NCBI GenBank assembly: GCA_002382605.1 | Contig: DFYG01000064.1 | Span: 4,632 to 15,179 of the forward strand | DNA length: 10,548 nt | DNA from: Synergistaceae bacterium UBA4088 | GTDB lineage: Bacteria; Synergistota; Synergistia; Synergistales; Thermovirgaceae | Direction of reading: 5' to 3' | Shown here: piece after piece, positions 1-5,918 of the stretch | Position numbering within the stretch: position 1 is the stretch's first letter | Layout: every line of letters starts with the position of its first letter | Translations under genes and position numbers: made by a program | The notes under the pieces: model-generated | Told to the model about the DNA's origin: nothing | The model's input: the letters and a program-made list of their open reading frames with translations, nothing else | Databases searched by the model: none

Positions 1-2
1 AA

Positions 3-35
3 GGGGAGAGATATCTCCTGACCCCCCGTTTTTGT
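3..35 (+). terminator. possible terminator of an upstream gene
   Basis: A GGGG run at 3-6 can pair with the C run at 22-27 around a small GAGATATCTC palindrome (8-17), and T5 follows at 29-33. This resembles a rho-independent terminator for a + strand gene ending before the window. The stem has an uneven internal loop and the upstream gene is not visible, so the call is weak. The 10-bp palindrome could instead be an operator for the regulator gene downstream. Confidence 0.3.
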
Positions 36-48
36 CCCCGGAACAAGA

Positions 49-77
49 TTGACTGGAAGTTGCGCTACAAGTACACT
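49..77 (+). promoter_or_regulatory. sigma-70 promoter of the RpiR-family regulator
   Basis: A -35 box TTGACT at 49-54 and a -10 box TACACT at 72-77 are separated by exactly 17 nt. Transcription would start near 84-85, leaving a leader of about 50 nt before the regulator's start codon. Confidence 0.7.
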
Positions 78-134
78 AAAATCAACTTTTCCTGCCTTGC
101 GGTTTAGAAAAACATACAAGAGAGGGTGTCGACT

Positions 135-1004
135 GTGGAAACAGGCCAGCTTCAGGAGCTGCTCCGGGAAAAAATGCAGGGCATGCCCAACAAGGCGCAC
201 CGGGTAGTCGAGTATCTCCTCAAGAATATGCGGGAAGCCGCTTTCAGGTCGATCGGAGATGTGGCTGATGAACTGGGAGTATCCAAAGCCCAGCTGGTCA
301 GAGTATCAAGGATGCTCGGTTTCGCGGGCTACTCGCAGCTCAAGGATGCCCTTCAGTCCGCCATGCTGGGTCAGGTCAACCCTGCAGCCATGCTGGCCCG
401 GGTCATGGACAACCGGCAGGACCTTCCAACCGTCATTCACAGAATCGAACACGCGAACCTTGACGACACCTGGTCACAGATACTTCCTGAAAATGTCTCG
501 TCCTTCTGCTCGATACTCCAGGAGGCCGAGTCCACGTACTGTATAGGATGGGGAATTTCTTCAATGGTGGCGGAGTCGCTTTTCATCAGACTCCGCACCA
601 TGGGCATGCGCGCCATCCTCATGACGAGGTCCGCAATGACCCTCCAGGAGCAGGCCAGATCCATCGGGGAAAAGGATATCGTGGTCGTCTGCGAGCTGCC
701 CAGTTTCGTAATAGAGGTCACTGAGGCGGTCGAAATAGCCAAAAGGAACGGCGCTCGCATAATCACGATCACCGACAGCCCTGCGGCACCTATATGCCGG
801 CACTCGGATCTTCCGTTCTTCGTAAGTGCGGAGAGCCCGATGTTCGGCAGCAGCATAATCGGCCCGATGTTTCTGATCCACATCCTTACATCGGTCCTGG
901 CCGTGAACATGGGCGAAGCGACCAGGACAGCCATGGAAGAACAGGCCCGATTCCTTCACGACGAAAGGATATTCCACCCGGTATTCGGTCTGAGATACTC
1001 CTGA
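135..1004 (+). CDS. MurR/RpiR family transcriptional regulator (HTH + SIS)
   Basis: A 289-aa regulator of the MurR/RpiR family, whose members bind DNA through an N-terminal helix-turn-helix and sense phosphosugars with a C-terminal SIS domain. The HTH lies at about residues 35-63 (SIGDVADELGVSKAQLVRVS), and the SIS fold at about 127-259, with CIGWGISSMVAE as its first glycine loop. I chose GTG at 135 because GAGAGGG (120-126) sits 8 nt before it. An in-frame GTG at 126 would have that purine run directly against the codon, but it remains possible and would add 3 residues. The usual SxSGxT phosphosugar motif of SIS regulators is replaced by CELPSF (about residues 186-191), so the ligand may not be a standard phosphosugar. 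The gene has its own promoter and converges on the hydrolase gene. Its targets are not visible here and may lie to the left of the window. Confidence 0.9.
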   Translation: METGQLQELLREKMQGMPNKAHRVVEYLLKNMREAAFRSIGDVADELGVSKAQLVRVSRMLGFAGYSQLKDALQSAMLGQVNPAAMLARVMDNRQDLPTVIHRIEHANLDDTWSQILPENVSSFCSILQEAESTYCIGWGISSMVAESLFIRLRTMGMRAILMTRSAMTLQEQARSIGEKDIVVVCELPSFVIEVTEAVEIAKRNGARIITITDSPAAPICRHSDLPFFVSAESPMFGSSIIGPMFLIHILTSVLAVNMGEATRTAMEEQARFLHDERIFHPVFGLRYS

Positions 1005-1013
1005 GAAATAAAA

Positions 1014-1697
1014 TCAGATATCCATGCTTTCGCCGCTGCCGAGGATCTTCACATCTGCGAGTCCGGAGGCTTTCCTGGCAAATTCCTCCGGTGAGGCCTC
1101 AATCAACTGGAAGGTATCGTAGTGCATCGGGACTGCCGTTTTCGGACGTATCATTTTCAGCGCCCTGACGGCATCGTCGATATCCATGGTGTAGTTGCCT
1201 CCGATCGGAAGGAGCGCTACATCCACGGATTCATCTGCCAGAAGGTTCATCTCCATAGTCAGCCCCGTATCTCCCGCGTGGTATATTCTTTTGCCGTCAA
1301 CTTCGATGAGGAACCCCCCCGCGACACCACCGTAGATCATGCCTCCATCAGACTGGATCCCTGAGCCGTGCCATGCAGGGGTCATCTTGACTCTTCCGAA
1401 GGGGAACCCGAAGGCTCCTCCTATCTGAAGCGGGTGGCATTTGACACCTCTTCCGGAGAGAATGTTGCAGATCTCGACCGTCGCGACAACCGTGGCTCCC
1501 GATCTGAGGGCGATCCCGGTTGTGTCTCCAAGGTGATCACCGTGCCCGTGGGTCACGAAAATGAAATTGACGTCAGGAAAATCGGCCGGGGAAAAGGGGG
1601 TCTTGTCGTTGCCGCTGAGAAAGGGGTCGATCAGGGCTTTGAGCCCACTTCCCTCGATATGGAAAGCCGCATGCCCCAGAAACCTGATCTTTGCCAT
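1014..1697 (-). CDS. UPF0173-type metal-dependent hydrolase (metallo-beta-lactamase fold)
   Basis: A 227-aa cytoplasmic protein of the UPF0173 / YtkL-like group within the metallo-beta-lactamase superfamily. The metal site is complete: the HGHGDH motif (H50, H52, D54, H55), H110 in AWHGSG, D143 in YHAGDTGL, and H192 in PMHYDT. The length fits the family (about 225-230 aa), and the N-terminus MAKIRFLGHAAFHIEG is the usual family start. ATG at 1697 follows GGGAGG (1707-1712 on the complement) by 9 nt. An extended -10 promoter sits just upstream, so it is probably transcribed on its own, with some read-through from the hisS-aspS unit. The cellular substrate of this family is not established, so I give no pathway. 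Its stop is 9 nt from the stop of the convergent regulator gene. Confidence 0.92.
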   Translation of the reverse strand: MAKIRFLGHAAFHIEGSGLKALIDPFLSGNDKTPFSPADFPDVNFIFVTHGHGDHLGDTTGIALRSGATVVATVEICNILSGRGVKCHPLQIGGAFGFPFGRVKMTPAWHGSGIQSDGGMIYGGVAGGFLIEVDGKRIYHAGDTGLTMEMNLLADESVDVALLPIGGNYTMDIDDAVRALKMIRPKTAVPMHYDTFQLIEASPEEFARKASGLADVKILGSGESMDI

Positions 1698-1728
1698 TCC
1701 TTTAACCTCCCTTCAAGTCTTTTATGCA

Positions 1729-1737
1729 ATTATAACA
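1729..1737 (-). promoter_or_regulatory. extended -10 promoter of the UPF0173 hydrolase gene
   Basis: On the complement this is TGTTATAAT, a perfect TGnTATAAT extended -10 element. The -35 position 17 nt upstream (TCGGGA) matches the consensus at only 3 of 6 bases, as is common for extended -10 promoters. The start point would be near 1722, giving a leader of about 25 nt that carries the GGGAGG ribosome site. Confidence 0.6.
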
Positions 1738-1740
1738 AAC

Positions 1741-1787
1741 AAAGGGTCCGTTCCCGATGCCTTCAGGCAGCCAGAAGCGAACCCTTT
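1741..1787 (-). terminator. possible terminator of the hisS-aspS-94aa operon
   Basis: Seven-base arms (1741-1747 and 1781-1787, AAAGGGT/ACCCTTT) enclose a second small stem, TGCC/GGCA (1758-1761 and 1766-1769). On the - strand the outer stem is followed by GTTTGTTAT, which is T-rich but not a clean run. The stop codon of the 94-aa gene (1763-1765) lies in the inner loop. It could act as a weak terminator or attenuator before the hydrolase promoter. Confidence 0.35.
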
Positions 1788-2047
1788 ACGCTGATGCAGG
1801 TTTCATTGTGGTGGCCGGATTCGTGGATACTGATCCCCTGGGCCGCCAGAGCGGCCTTTCCTGTCCCTTGCAGGACGACATCGATCATTCGCCCTTTTGT
1901 GATTTCATACCAGGAGTTCATGACGCCGGATGGCTCCCACCCCTCTACGCGAAGTTCTCCCATCAACTTCCCGTCGCTTTCCTCCAGGTCGAAGTACCAG
2001 GGCATCAGATCTCCGTTGACAGCTACTCCCCGTCCCCTGAGGCGCAT
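1763..2047 (-). CDS. hypothetical protein, 94 aa, coupled to aspS
   Basis: I do not recognise this protein. It appears to be a real gene: its start overlaps the last 25 nt of aspS in another frame, a strong GGAGGGG site (2055-2061 on the complement) lies 7 nt before its ATG, and most of its codons end in G or C, as in the neighbouring genes. The product is short and probably soluble, with no signal peptide, no membrane segment and no Cys pair. Its features are two Trp-Tyr pairs (PWYFD at 16-20, SWYEI at 45-49), a glycine/alanine-rich stretch GTGKAALAAQG (61-71) and a HESGHH cluster (75-80). The alternating hydrophobic pattern suggests beta-strands. The position implies co-translation with AspRS, but a functional link is only inference. 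A later start at Met15 is possible but lacks a comparable ribosome site. Confidence 0.65.
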   Translation of the reverse strand: MRLRGRGVAVNGDLMPWYFDLEESDGKLMGELRVEGWEPSGVMNSWYEITKGRMIDVVLQGTGKAALAAQGISIHESGHHNETCISVKGSLLAA

Positions 2048-3840
2048 TCGTCATCCCCTCCGTGCAGGTCATGAGCAATGTGCAGATCCGACAACTGCCC
2101 GGGATCCACATCAGACGGGGCTCCGGACATGAGACACTGTGCCTTCTGTGTCTTCGGAAAGGCTATTACATCGCGAATGGAATTTACTCCGCACAGAAGC
2201 ATTACGAGCCTGTCGAAACCCAGCGCAATTCCTCCGTGGGGTGGAGTCCCGGATGCAAGTGCGTCAAGGAGGAACCCGAAACGCTCCCTGGCCCGTTCGG
2301 GCGTAAATGCCATGACGTCGAACATTCTCTGCTGGACGGCCGGGTCATGGATCCTGATGGAGCCTCCCCCGACCTCGTTGCCGTTAAGGACCAGGTCGTA
2401 GGCTCTCGAGCGCACCTTTCCGGGATCTACGGAGAGCAGATCAAGGTCTTCAAGGTTCGGCGACGTGAATGGGTGATGGACCGCCGTCCACCTGGAATCC
2501 TCATCGTCCCACTCAAGAAGCGGAAATTCGGTGACCCAGAGGAAAGCCCACTTCCCTTCTTCCACCGGGTAGACCCTGCCGCCGAGTTCGAGCCTTATGT
2601 GTCCAAGAAGCTCGCATGTCTTTCTCCACTCTCCGGCCGCTACGACAAGGGCATCGCCCTCGTTCATGCACGCAGCAAGTGACCTCTTCTCGTCTTCTGA
2701 GAGGAACTTTACCAGCGGTCCCTTCAATGCTCCTTCCTTTAGGGTGAAGGGCGCAAGACCGTCGGCTCCAAGACCCCTGGCCCGGATCTCCAGATCCGCC
2801 ATCTCCCTGCGCGACAGCGAACCACCCCCCGGGAGATGAAGACCCCTGACCGCACCGCCCGTTTCGATCGCCTTCCGGAAAGCGTCGAAGGAGCATCCGG
2901 AAAATACGGGGTCCAGATCCAGTATCTCTGATCTGATCCTCAGGTCCGGCTTGTCGCTTCCAAAGCGGTTGACGGCATCCTTCCAGGTGATCCGCGGGAA
3001 CGGGGTATCCAGCGGCGTCTTCATTATCCATTCAAAAAGCCCCTTCATGTATCTTTCCATCAGGGCGATGATCTCTTCTTCGGTGATAAAGCTCATCTCA
3101 AGGTCTATCTGGGTGAACTCCGGCTGACGGTCGGAGCGAAGGTCCTCATCCCTGAAACACCTGACGATCTGGAAATAACGGTCCAGGCCGCCTATCATAA
3201 GTATCTGCTTGAATATCTGGGGCGACTGCGGCAGCGCGAAGAAACGTCCGGGCGTGACCCTCGCCGGGACAAGATAGTCCCTTGCTCCTTCGGGGGTCGA
3301 TTTTGTCAGCATGGGAGTTTCAACCTCGACAAACCCCTCGGACGAGAGGAAGGACCGGGTGAAAGCAGCCACCTCGCTTCTTATCCTGAGGTTCTTCTGC
3401 ATTAATGGGCGACGGAGGTCCAGGTAACGCGATCTGAGACGCAGGTTCTCGTCAACTCTGTCAGCCTCTGAGATCTCGAACGGCAGAGACCGGGCCGGAG
3501 ACAGGAGGAGAAGATCCTCCGCAACAACCTCCCGGTCACCCGTAGGCATCAAGGGGTTGTCGGTCCCCTCCGGCCGTTTGCGGACACGGCCTTTCACCGC
3601 CAGGACGTACTCGTTCCTGAGGCTCTTTGCCCGCTCGTAGATGCCTCCCAGTTCCGGGTTGAACACCACCTGAACGACACCGGTATGATCCCATAGTTCG
3701 AGGAAAATGATCCCGCCAAGATCCCTCCTGCGGCGGAGCCAGCCGTTGAGGACAACGGCCGGGCCATCCCCTTCGGGAGCAGGTATCTGCCCACAGTAGG
3801 AACTTCTCTTCCATGTGCTGTCGAAATGCCTAGGTTTCAT
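2023..3840 (-). CDS. aspS: aspartyl-tRNA synthetase
   Basis: AspRS, 605 aa, the usual length for the bacterial type, charges tRNA-Asp with aspartate in the cytoplasm. In order: an N-terminal OB-fold anticodon-binding domain (about 28-115, with NGWLRRRRDLGG), the class II catalytic core, and an inserted GAD domain (about 290-430). Seen directly are the QSPQ loop (206-209), motif 2 with CFRDEDLRSDRQPEFTQID (228-246), and motif 3 with GIALGFDRLVMLL (537-549). ATG at 3840 was chosen because it overlaps the hisS stop as ATGA, and MKPRHFDSTWKRS is a normal AspRS start. A reading that begins further upstream would lie inside hisS. The GGAGG within the end of hisS supports coupled translation. Leu41 in the RRRDLGG loop matches the E. 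coli type, which argues mildly for a discriminating AspRS that does not charge tRNA-Asn. This last point is inference. Confidence 0.97.
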   Translation of the reverse strand: MKPRHFDSTWKRSSYCGQIPAPEGDGPAVVLNGWLRRRRDLGGIIFLELWDHTGVVQVVFNPELGGIYERAKSLRNEYVLAVKGRVRKRPEGTDNPLMPTGDREVVAEDLLLLSPARSLPFEISEADRVDENLRLRSRYLDLRRPLMQKNLRIRSEVAAFTRSFLSSEGFVEVETPMLTKSTPEGARDYLVPARVTPGRFFALPQSPQIFKQILMIGGLDRYFQIVRCFRDEDLRSDRQPEFTQIDLEMSFITEEEIIALMERYMKGLFEWIMKTPLDTPFPRITWKDAVNRFGSDKPDLRIRSEILDLDPVFSGCSFDAFRKAIETGGAVRGLHLPGGGSLSRREMADLEIRARGLGADGLAPFTLKEGALKGPLVKFLSEDEKRSLAACMNEGDALVVAAGEWRKTCELLGHIRLELGGRVYPVEEGKWAFLWVTEFPLLEWDDEDSRWTAVHHPFTSPNLEDLDLLSVDPGKVRSRAYDLVLNGNEVGGGSIRIHDPAVQQRMFDVMAFTPERARERFGFLLDALASGTPPHGGIALGFDRLVMLLCGVNSIRDVIAFPKTQKAQCLMSGAPSDVDPGQLSDLHIAHDLHGGDDECASGDGE

Positions 3841-5135
3841 AGGAGATCTCCCTCCTGATTCCCGGCCTTTGCGGATCTGAGTTCTGCCAGTAACCGCGGG
3901 AGTTCTGCCCGCGCGATCTGCTGCTGCTCTCCCGTTCCCAGGTTTTTGACCGTGACGCTGCCGGAGGCTATCTCGTCCGGACCCATTACACATGCGAAGG
4001 AAGCGCCGCTGCCACCAGCCGTCTTGAACTGCGCCTTGAAGCTTCTCCCGGTGTAGTCTATATCGGCTGCTATGCCTGCCTTTCTGATCTCGTAAAGAAG
4101 GGCGACCGACTCATCGCGCGACGATGGCTCGGCCGAGACAACATACACATCCAGAACAGGGGGTTCCCCGAAGTTGCACCCCTGATCTTCCATCGTGAGA
4201 ACGATCCGTTCGACGCCGGCAGCGAAACCTACCCCGGGTGTGTGCGGGCCTCCTATGGATTCGGCAAGGTTGTCGTAACGTCCTCCGCCGCAGACGGCAT
4301 TCTGGGCGCCCAGGTCTCCGGAAAGAACCTCATAGGCTGTCTTTGTGTAGTAGTCCAGCCCTCGAACCAGCCTCTTGTCTATGCTTACGACCGCTCCGAT
4401 CCGGTCCAGACCCAGTCTTACGGACGAGAAGTGTTCGGAGCAATCAGCGCAGAGACAGGAGATGGTGTCGGGGGCTTCGTCGGTTATATCCCTGCAGGCC
4501 GGATTCTTGCAGTCCAGTATCCTCAAGGGGTTACGGTCGAACCTCCCCTGGCATGTCTCGCAGAGATCACCCAGCCTTGGCCGGAGGAAGTCCTGAAGGG
4601 CTTCCCTGTGCACTGGTCGGCAGACAGGACAGCCCACGGAGTTGACGACTACCTCCAGTTTTGAAAGTCCCAGCCTTCTGAATATCTCCAGCGAGAGGGC
4701 TATCGACTCCACATCCACATAAGGATCCTGGCTTCCGATGGCCTCGAAGTCGATCTGCCAGAACTGCCTGTACCGCCCCTTCTGGGGACGCTCGTAGCGG
4801 AACATCGGCCCCGCGCTCCAGAGTTTTGCGGGCTGATGCCACTTGTCCATTCTGTTCTCCAGGTATGACCGGACCATCGAGGCAGAAAGCTCCGGACGCA
4901 GTGTAAGGCTCCTTCCGGCGCGGTCCTCGAAGGTATACATCTCCTTCTCTACGACATCGGTCGTCTCTCCGACGCCCCTGGAAAAAAGCTCGGTATGTTC
5001 GAAGACCGGGAGATGAATCTCCCTGTACCCGAAATCCCTCGCGGTATCCCTGGTGACCTTGAACAAATACTCCCACTTCCATGATTCATCTGGAAGAATA
5101 TCCCGTACGCCCCGCGGGGCATTGATGATGGACAT
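3837..5135 (-). CDS. hisS: histidyl-tRNA synthetase
   Basis: HisRS, 432 aa, a normal length, charges tRNA-His. The class II core begins with the typical APRGVRDILPDE (6-17). Motif 2 is FRYERPQKGRYRQFWQID (112-129), the HisA motif with the catalytic Arg is LVRGLDYYTK (256-265, Arg258), and motif 3 is GVGFAAGVERIVL (301-313). A C-terminal HGTP anticodon-binding domain spans about 328-420. The insertion domain is Cys-rich (C169, C172, C192, C195, C209, C214, C227, C229, C232), as in many clostridial-type enzymes, and could bind zinc. The loop that is usually RPEGTA reads RPELSA (81-86), a mild oddity near the histidine pocket. ATG at 5135 is preceded by GGGAGG with 7 nt spacing; a longer reading to 5216 would start upstream of the predicted promoter. 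hisS and aspS overlap as ATGA. Confidence 0.97.
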   Translation of the reverse strand: MSIINAPRGVRDILPDESWKWEYLFKVTRDTARDFGYREIHLPVFEHTELFSRGVGETTDVVEKEMYTFEDRAGRSLTLRPELSASMVRSYLENRMDKWHQPAKLWSAGPMFRYERPQKGRYRQFWQIDFEAIGSQDPYVDVESIALSLEIFRRLGLSKLEVVVNSVGCPVCRPVHREALQDFLRPRLGDLCETCQGRFDRNPLRILDCKNPACRDITDEAPDTISCLCADCSEHFSSVRLGLDRIGAVVSIDKRLVRGLDYYTKTAYEVLSGDLGAQNAVCGGGRYDNLAESIGGPHTPGVGFAAGVERIVLTMEDQGCNFGEPPVLDVYVVSAEPSSRDESVALLYEIRKAGIAADIDYTGRSFKAQFKTAGGSGASFACVMGPDEIASGSVTVKNLGTGEQQQIARAELPRLLAELRSAKAGNQEGDLL

Positions 5136-5176
5136 GAAACTTCCTCCCTTGCCGCCTGCCGAATTCGAATCGTTAG

Positions 5177-5205
5177 ATTGTAGCATCAGGAGACGGCCTT
5201 TGTAA
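5177..5205 (-). promoter_or_regulatory. promoter of the hisS-aspS operon
   Basis: On the complement there is an extended -10 element, TGCTACAAT (5177-5185). A weak -35, TTACAA (5200-5205, 17 nt spacer), precedes it; GTTACA at 18 nt spacing is an alternative. The start point would be near 5170, so the leader is only about 35 nt. That leaves no room for a T-box, and I see no T-box core sequence. Confidence 0.5.
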
Positions 5206-5359
5206 CGGGGCGGCAAAGACTGTCTTCCGTAACTCGAAACGCGTTAAGCGAAACTGGCAATAACCAAAACGATCTCTAGTCCTTCCGGTGGATCCTCCGG
5301 AGACGAGTCGCTGAAAGAATCTTCAACCTTCCCGGGTCCAGGTCCGGATCAGGATCTTT
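5206..5359. other. gene-free stretch upstream of hisS
   Basis: This is the gene-free part of the hisS upstream region between the promoter and the tandem repeat. No coding sequence, tRNA or known leader RNA is visible. Its one clear structure is a near-palindrome at 5284-5301 (arms TCCGG and CCGGA around GGATCC, with a single mismatched pair). At 5334-5357 there are short direct echoes (GGTCCA, GGTCCG, GATCAG, GATC) that run into the heptamer repeat and look like degenerate repeat DNA. Confidence 0.5.
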
Positions 5360-5452
5360 GAGTTACGGGTTACGTGTTGCAAGGTGCCCGGCGTTCTTTG
5401 CCAGGGTGCAAGGTGCCCGGCGTTCTTTGCCAGAGTGCGAGTCGCGCATTAC
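5360..5452. repeat. 29-bp tandem repeat built on degenerate 7-mers
   Basis: Two adjacent 29-bp copies (5378-5406 and 5407-5435) agree in their first 27 bases. Each reads as TGCAAGGTGCCCGG followed by CGTTCTTTGCCAG and two variable bases. The 29-bp unit divides into 7+7+7+8. The flanks continue the same heptamer rhythm, with words such as GAGTTAC (5360-5366) and GGGTTAC (5367-5373) before it and GAGTCGC (5439-5445) and GCATTAC (5446-5452) after it, so most words end in C. It lies between the spoVS terminator and the hisS promoter, outside any gene. There are no spacers between copies, so it is not a CRISPR array. Confidence 0.8.
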
Positions 5453-5462
5453 AGGAACATAC

Positions 5463-5489
5463 AAAAAACGGGCCGCATGACGCGGCCCG
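5463..5489 (-). terminator. rho-independent terminator of spoVS
   Basis: On the - strand a perfect 8-bp stem, CGGGCCGC / GCGGCCCG (5482-5489 and 5469-5476), has a 5-nt loop and is followed directly by six T (5463-5468). It lies 38 nt downstream of the spoVS stop and should end that transcript before the repeat and hisS. Confidence 0.9.
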
Positions 5490-5527
5490 CGAAAGAAAGC
5501 ATCAGGAGATCCGGGTGAAAGAGTGGC

Positions 5528-5788
5528 TCAGCGGTTCTCAAGCTGGAATCTTATTGCAGTCCTCTCCTCGCCGTCAATTTCGATCTTGGCAAAAGAAGGA
5601 ATGCAGATAAGTTCAATACCGTTGGGCGAGACGTACCCCCTTGCGATCGCGATTGATTTCACCGTCTGGTTGACTGCGCCCGCGCCAACCGCCTGGATCT
5701 CGACCGCGCCGCTCTCTCTGACTACTGCGGCGATCGCGCCGGCCACGGATTTTGGCTGAGAGTTTGCAGAGACCTTAAGCACCTCCAT
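5528..5788 (-). CDS. spoVS: stage V sporulation protein S family protein
   Basis: An 86-aa protein that matches SpoVS over its full length. It opens with MEVLKVSANSQPKSVAGAIA, continues with VEIQAVGAGAVNQTVKSIAI (29-48) and ARGYVSPNGIELICIPSF, and ends with KIEIDGEERTAIRF (68-81). The family has an Alba-like fold and is thought to act in nucleic-acid binding or regulation. In Bacillus subtilis it affects sporulation, but close homologues are common in bacteria that do not sporulate, so no spore role should be assumed. ATG at 5788 is preceded by AGGAGGG (5798-5804 on the complement) with 9 nt spacing. The gene stands alone, with its own promoter, a leader of about 80 nt and a strong terminator. 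Confidence 0.95.
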   Translation of the reverse strand: MEVLKVSANSQPKSVAGAIAAVVRESGAVEIQAVGAGAVNQTVKSIAIARGYVSPNGIELICIPSFAKIEIDGEERTAIRFQLENR

Positions 5789-5874
5789 GGGATATCGCCC
5801 TCCTCGTGATTACCGCATTGCTGCTTCCTCATCACCTGAGGCACTCTTCACCATGCTGCGATTATGTACCGATA

Positions 5875-5903
5875 ATTATACCTTCATTTCCAACTGTCAA
5901 CAA
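5875..5903 (-). promoter_or_regulatory. promoter of spoVS
   Basis: On the complement a perfect TATAAT (5875-5880) follows a full TTGACA (5895-5900), but with only 14 nt between them. The overlapping TTGTTG (5898-5903) gives the ideal 17-nt spacing with 3 of 6 matches. Either way this is a strong-looking promoter. It sits just after the stop of the oxidoreductase gene, and the start point would be near 5868. Confidence 0.65.
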
Positions 5904-5918
5904 TACCCGGGTTCTTTA

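Noticed and set aside
1368..2132. + strand open frame of 254 codons across the hydrolase, the 94-aa gene and the end of aspS
   Set aside because: It crosses several recognised - strand genes and a promoter; the composition is that of a shadow frame.
3841..3993. N-terminal extension of AspRS upstream of ATG 3840
   Set aside because: It lies wholly inside hisS in another frame, and the ATGA overlap with its ribosome site defines a normal AspRS start.
5136..5216. N-terminal extension of HisRS to 5216
   Set aside because: It would begin upstream of the predicted promoter and lacks family similarity, while ATG 5135 has a strong ribosome site.
5136..5359. T-box or other leader riboswitch upstream of hisS
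   Set aside because: The predicted promoter leaves a leader of about 35 nt, and no T-box core or specifier-type stem is visible.
5378..5435. Tandem 29-bp repeats as a CRISPR array
   Set aside because: The copies are directly adjacent with no spacers, there are only two, and no cas gene is near.
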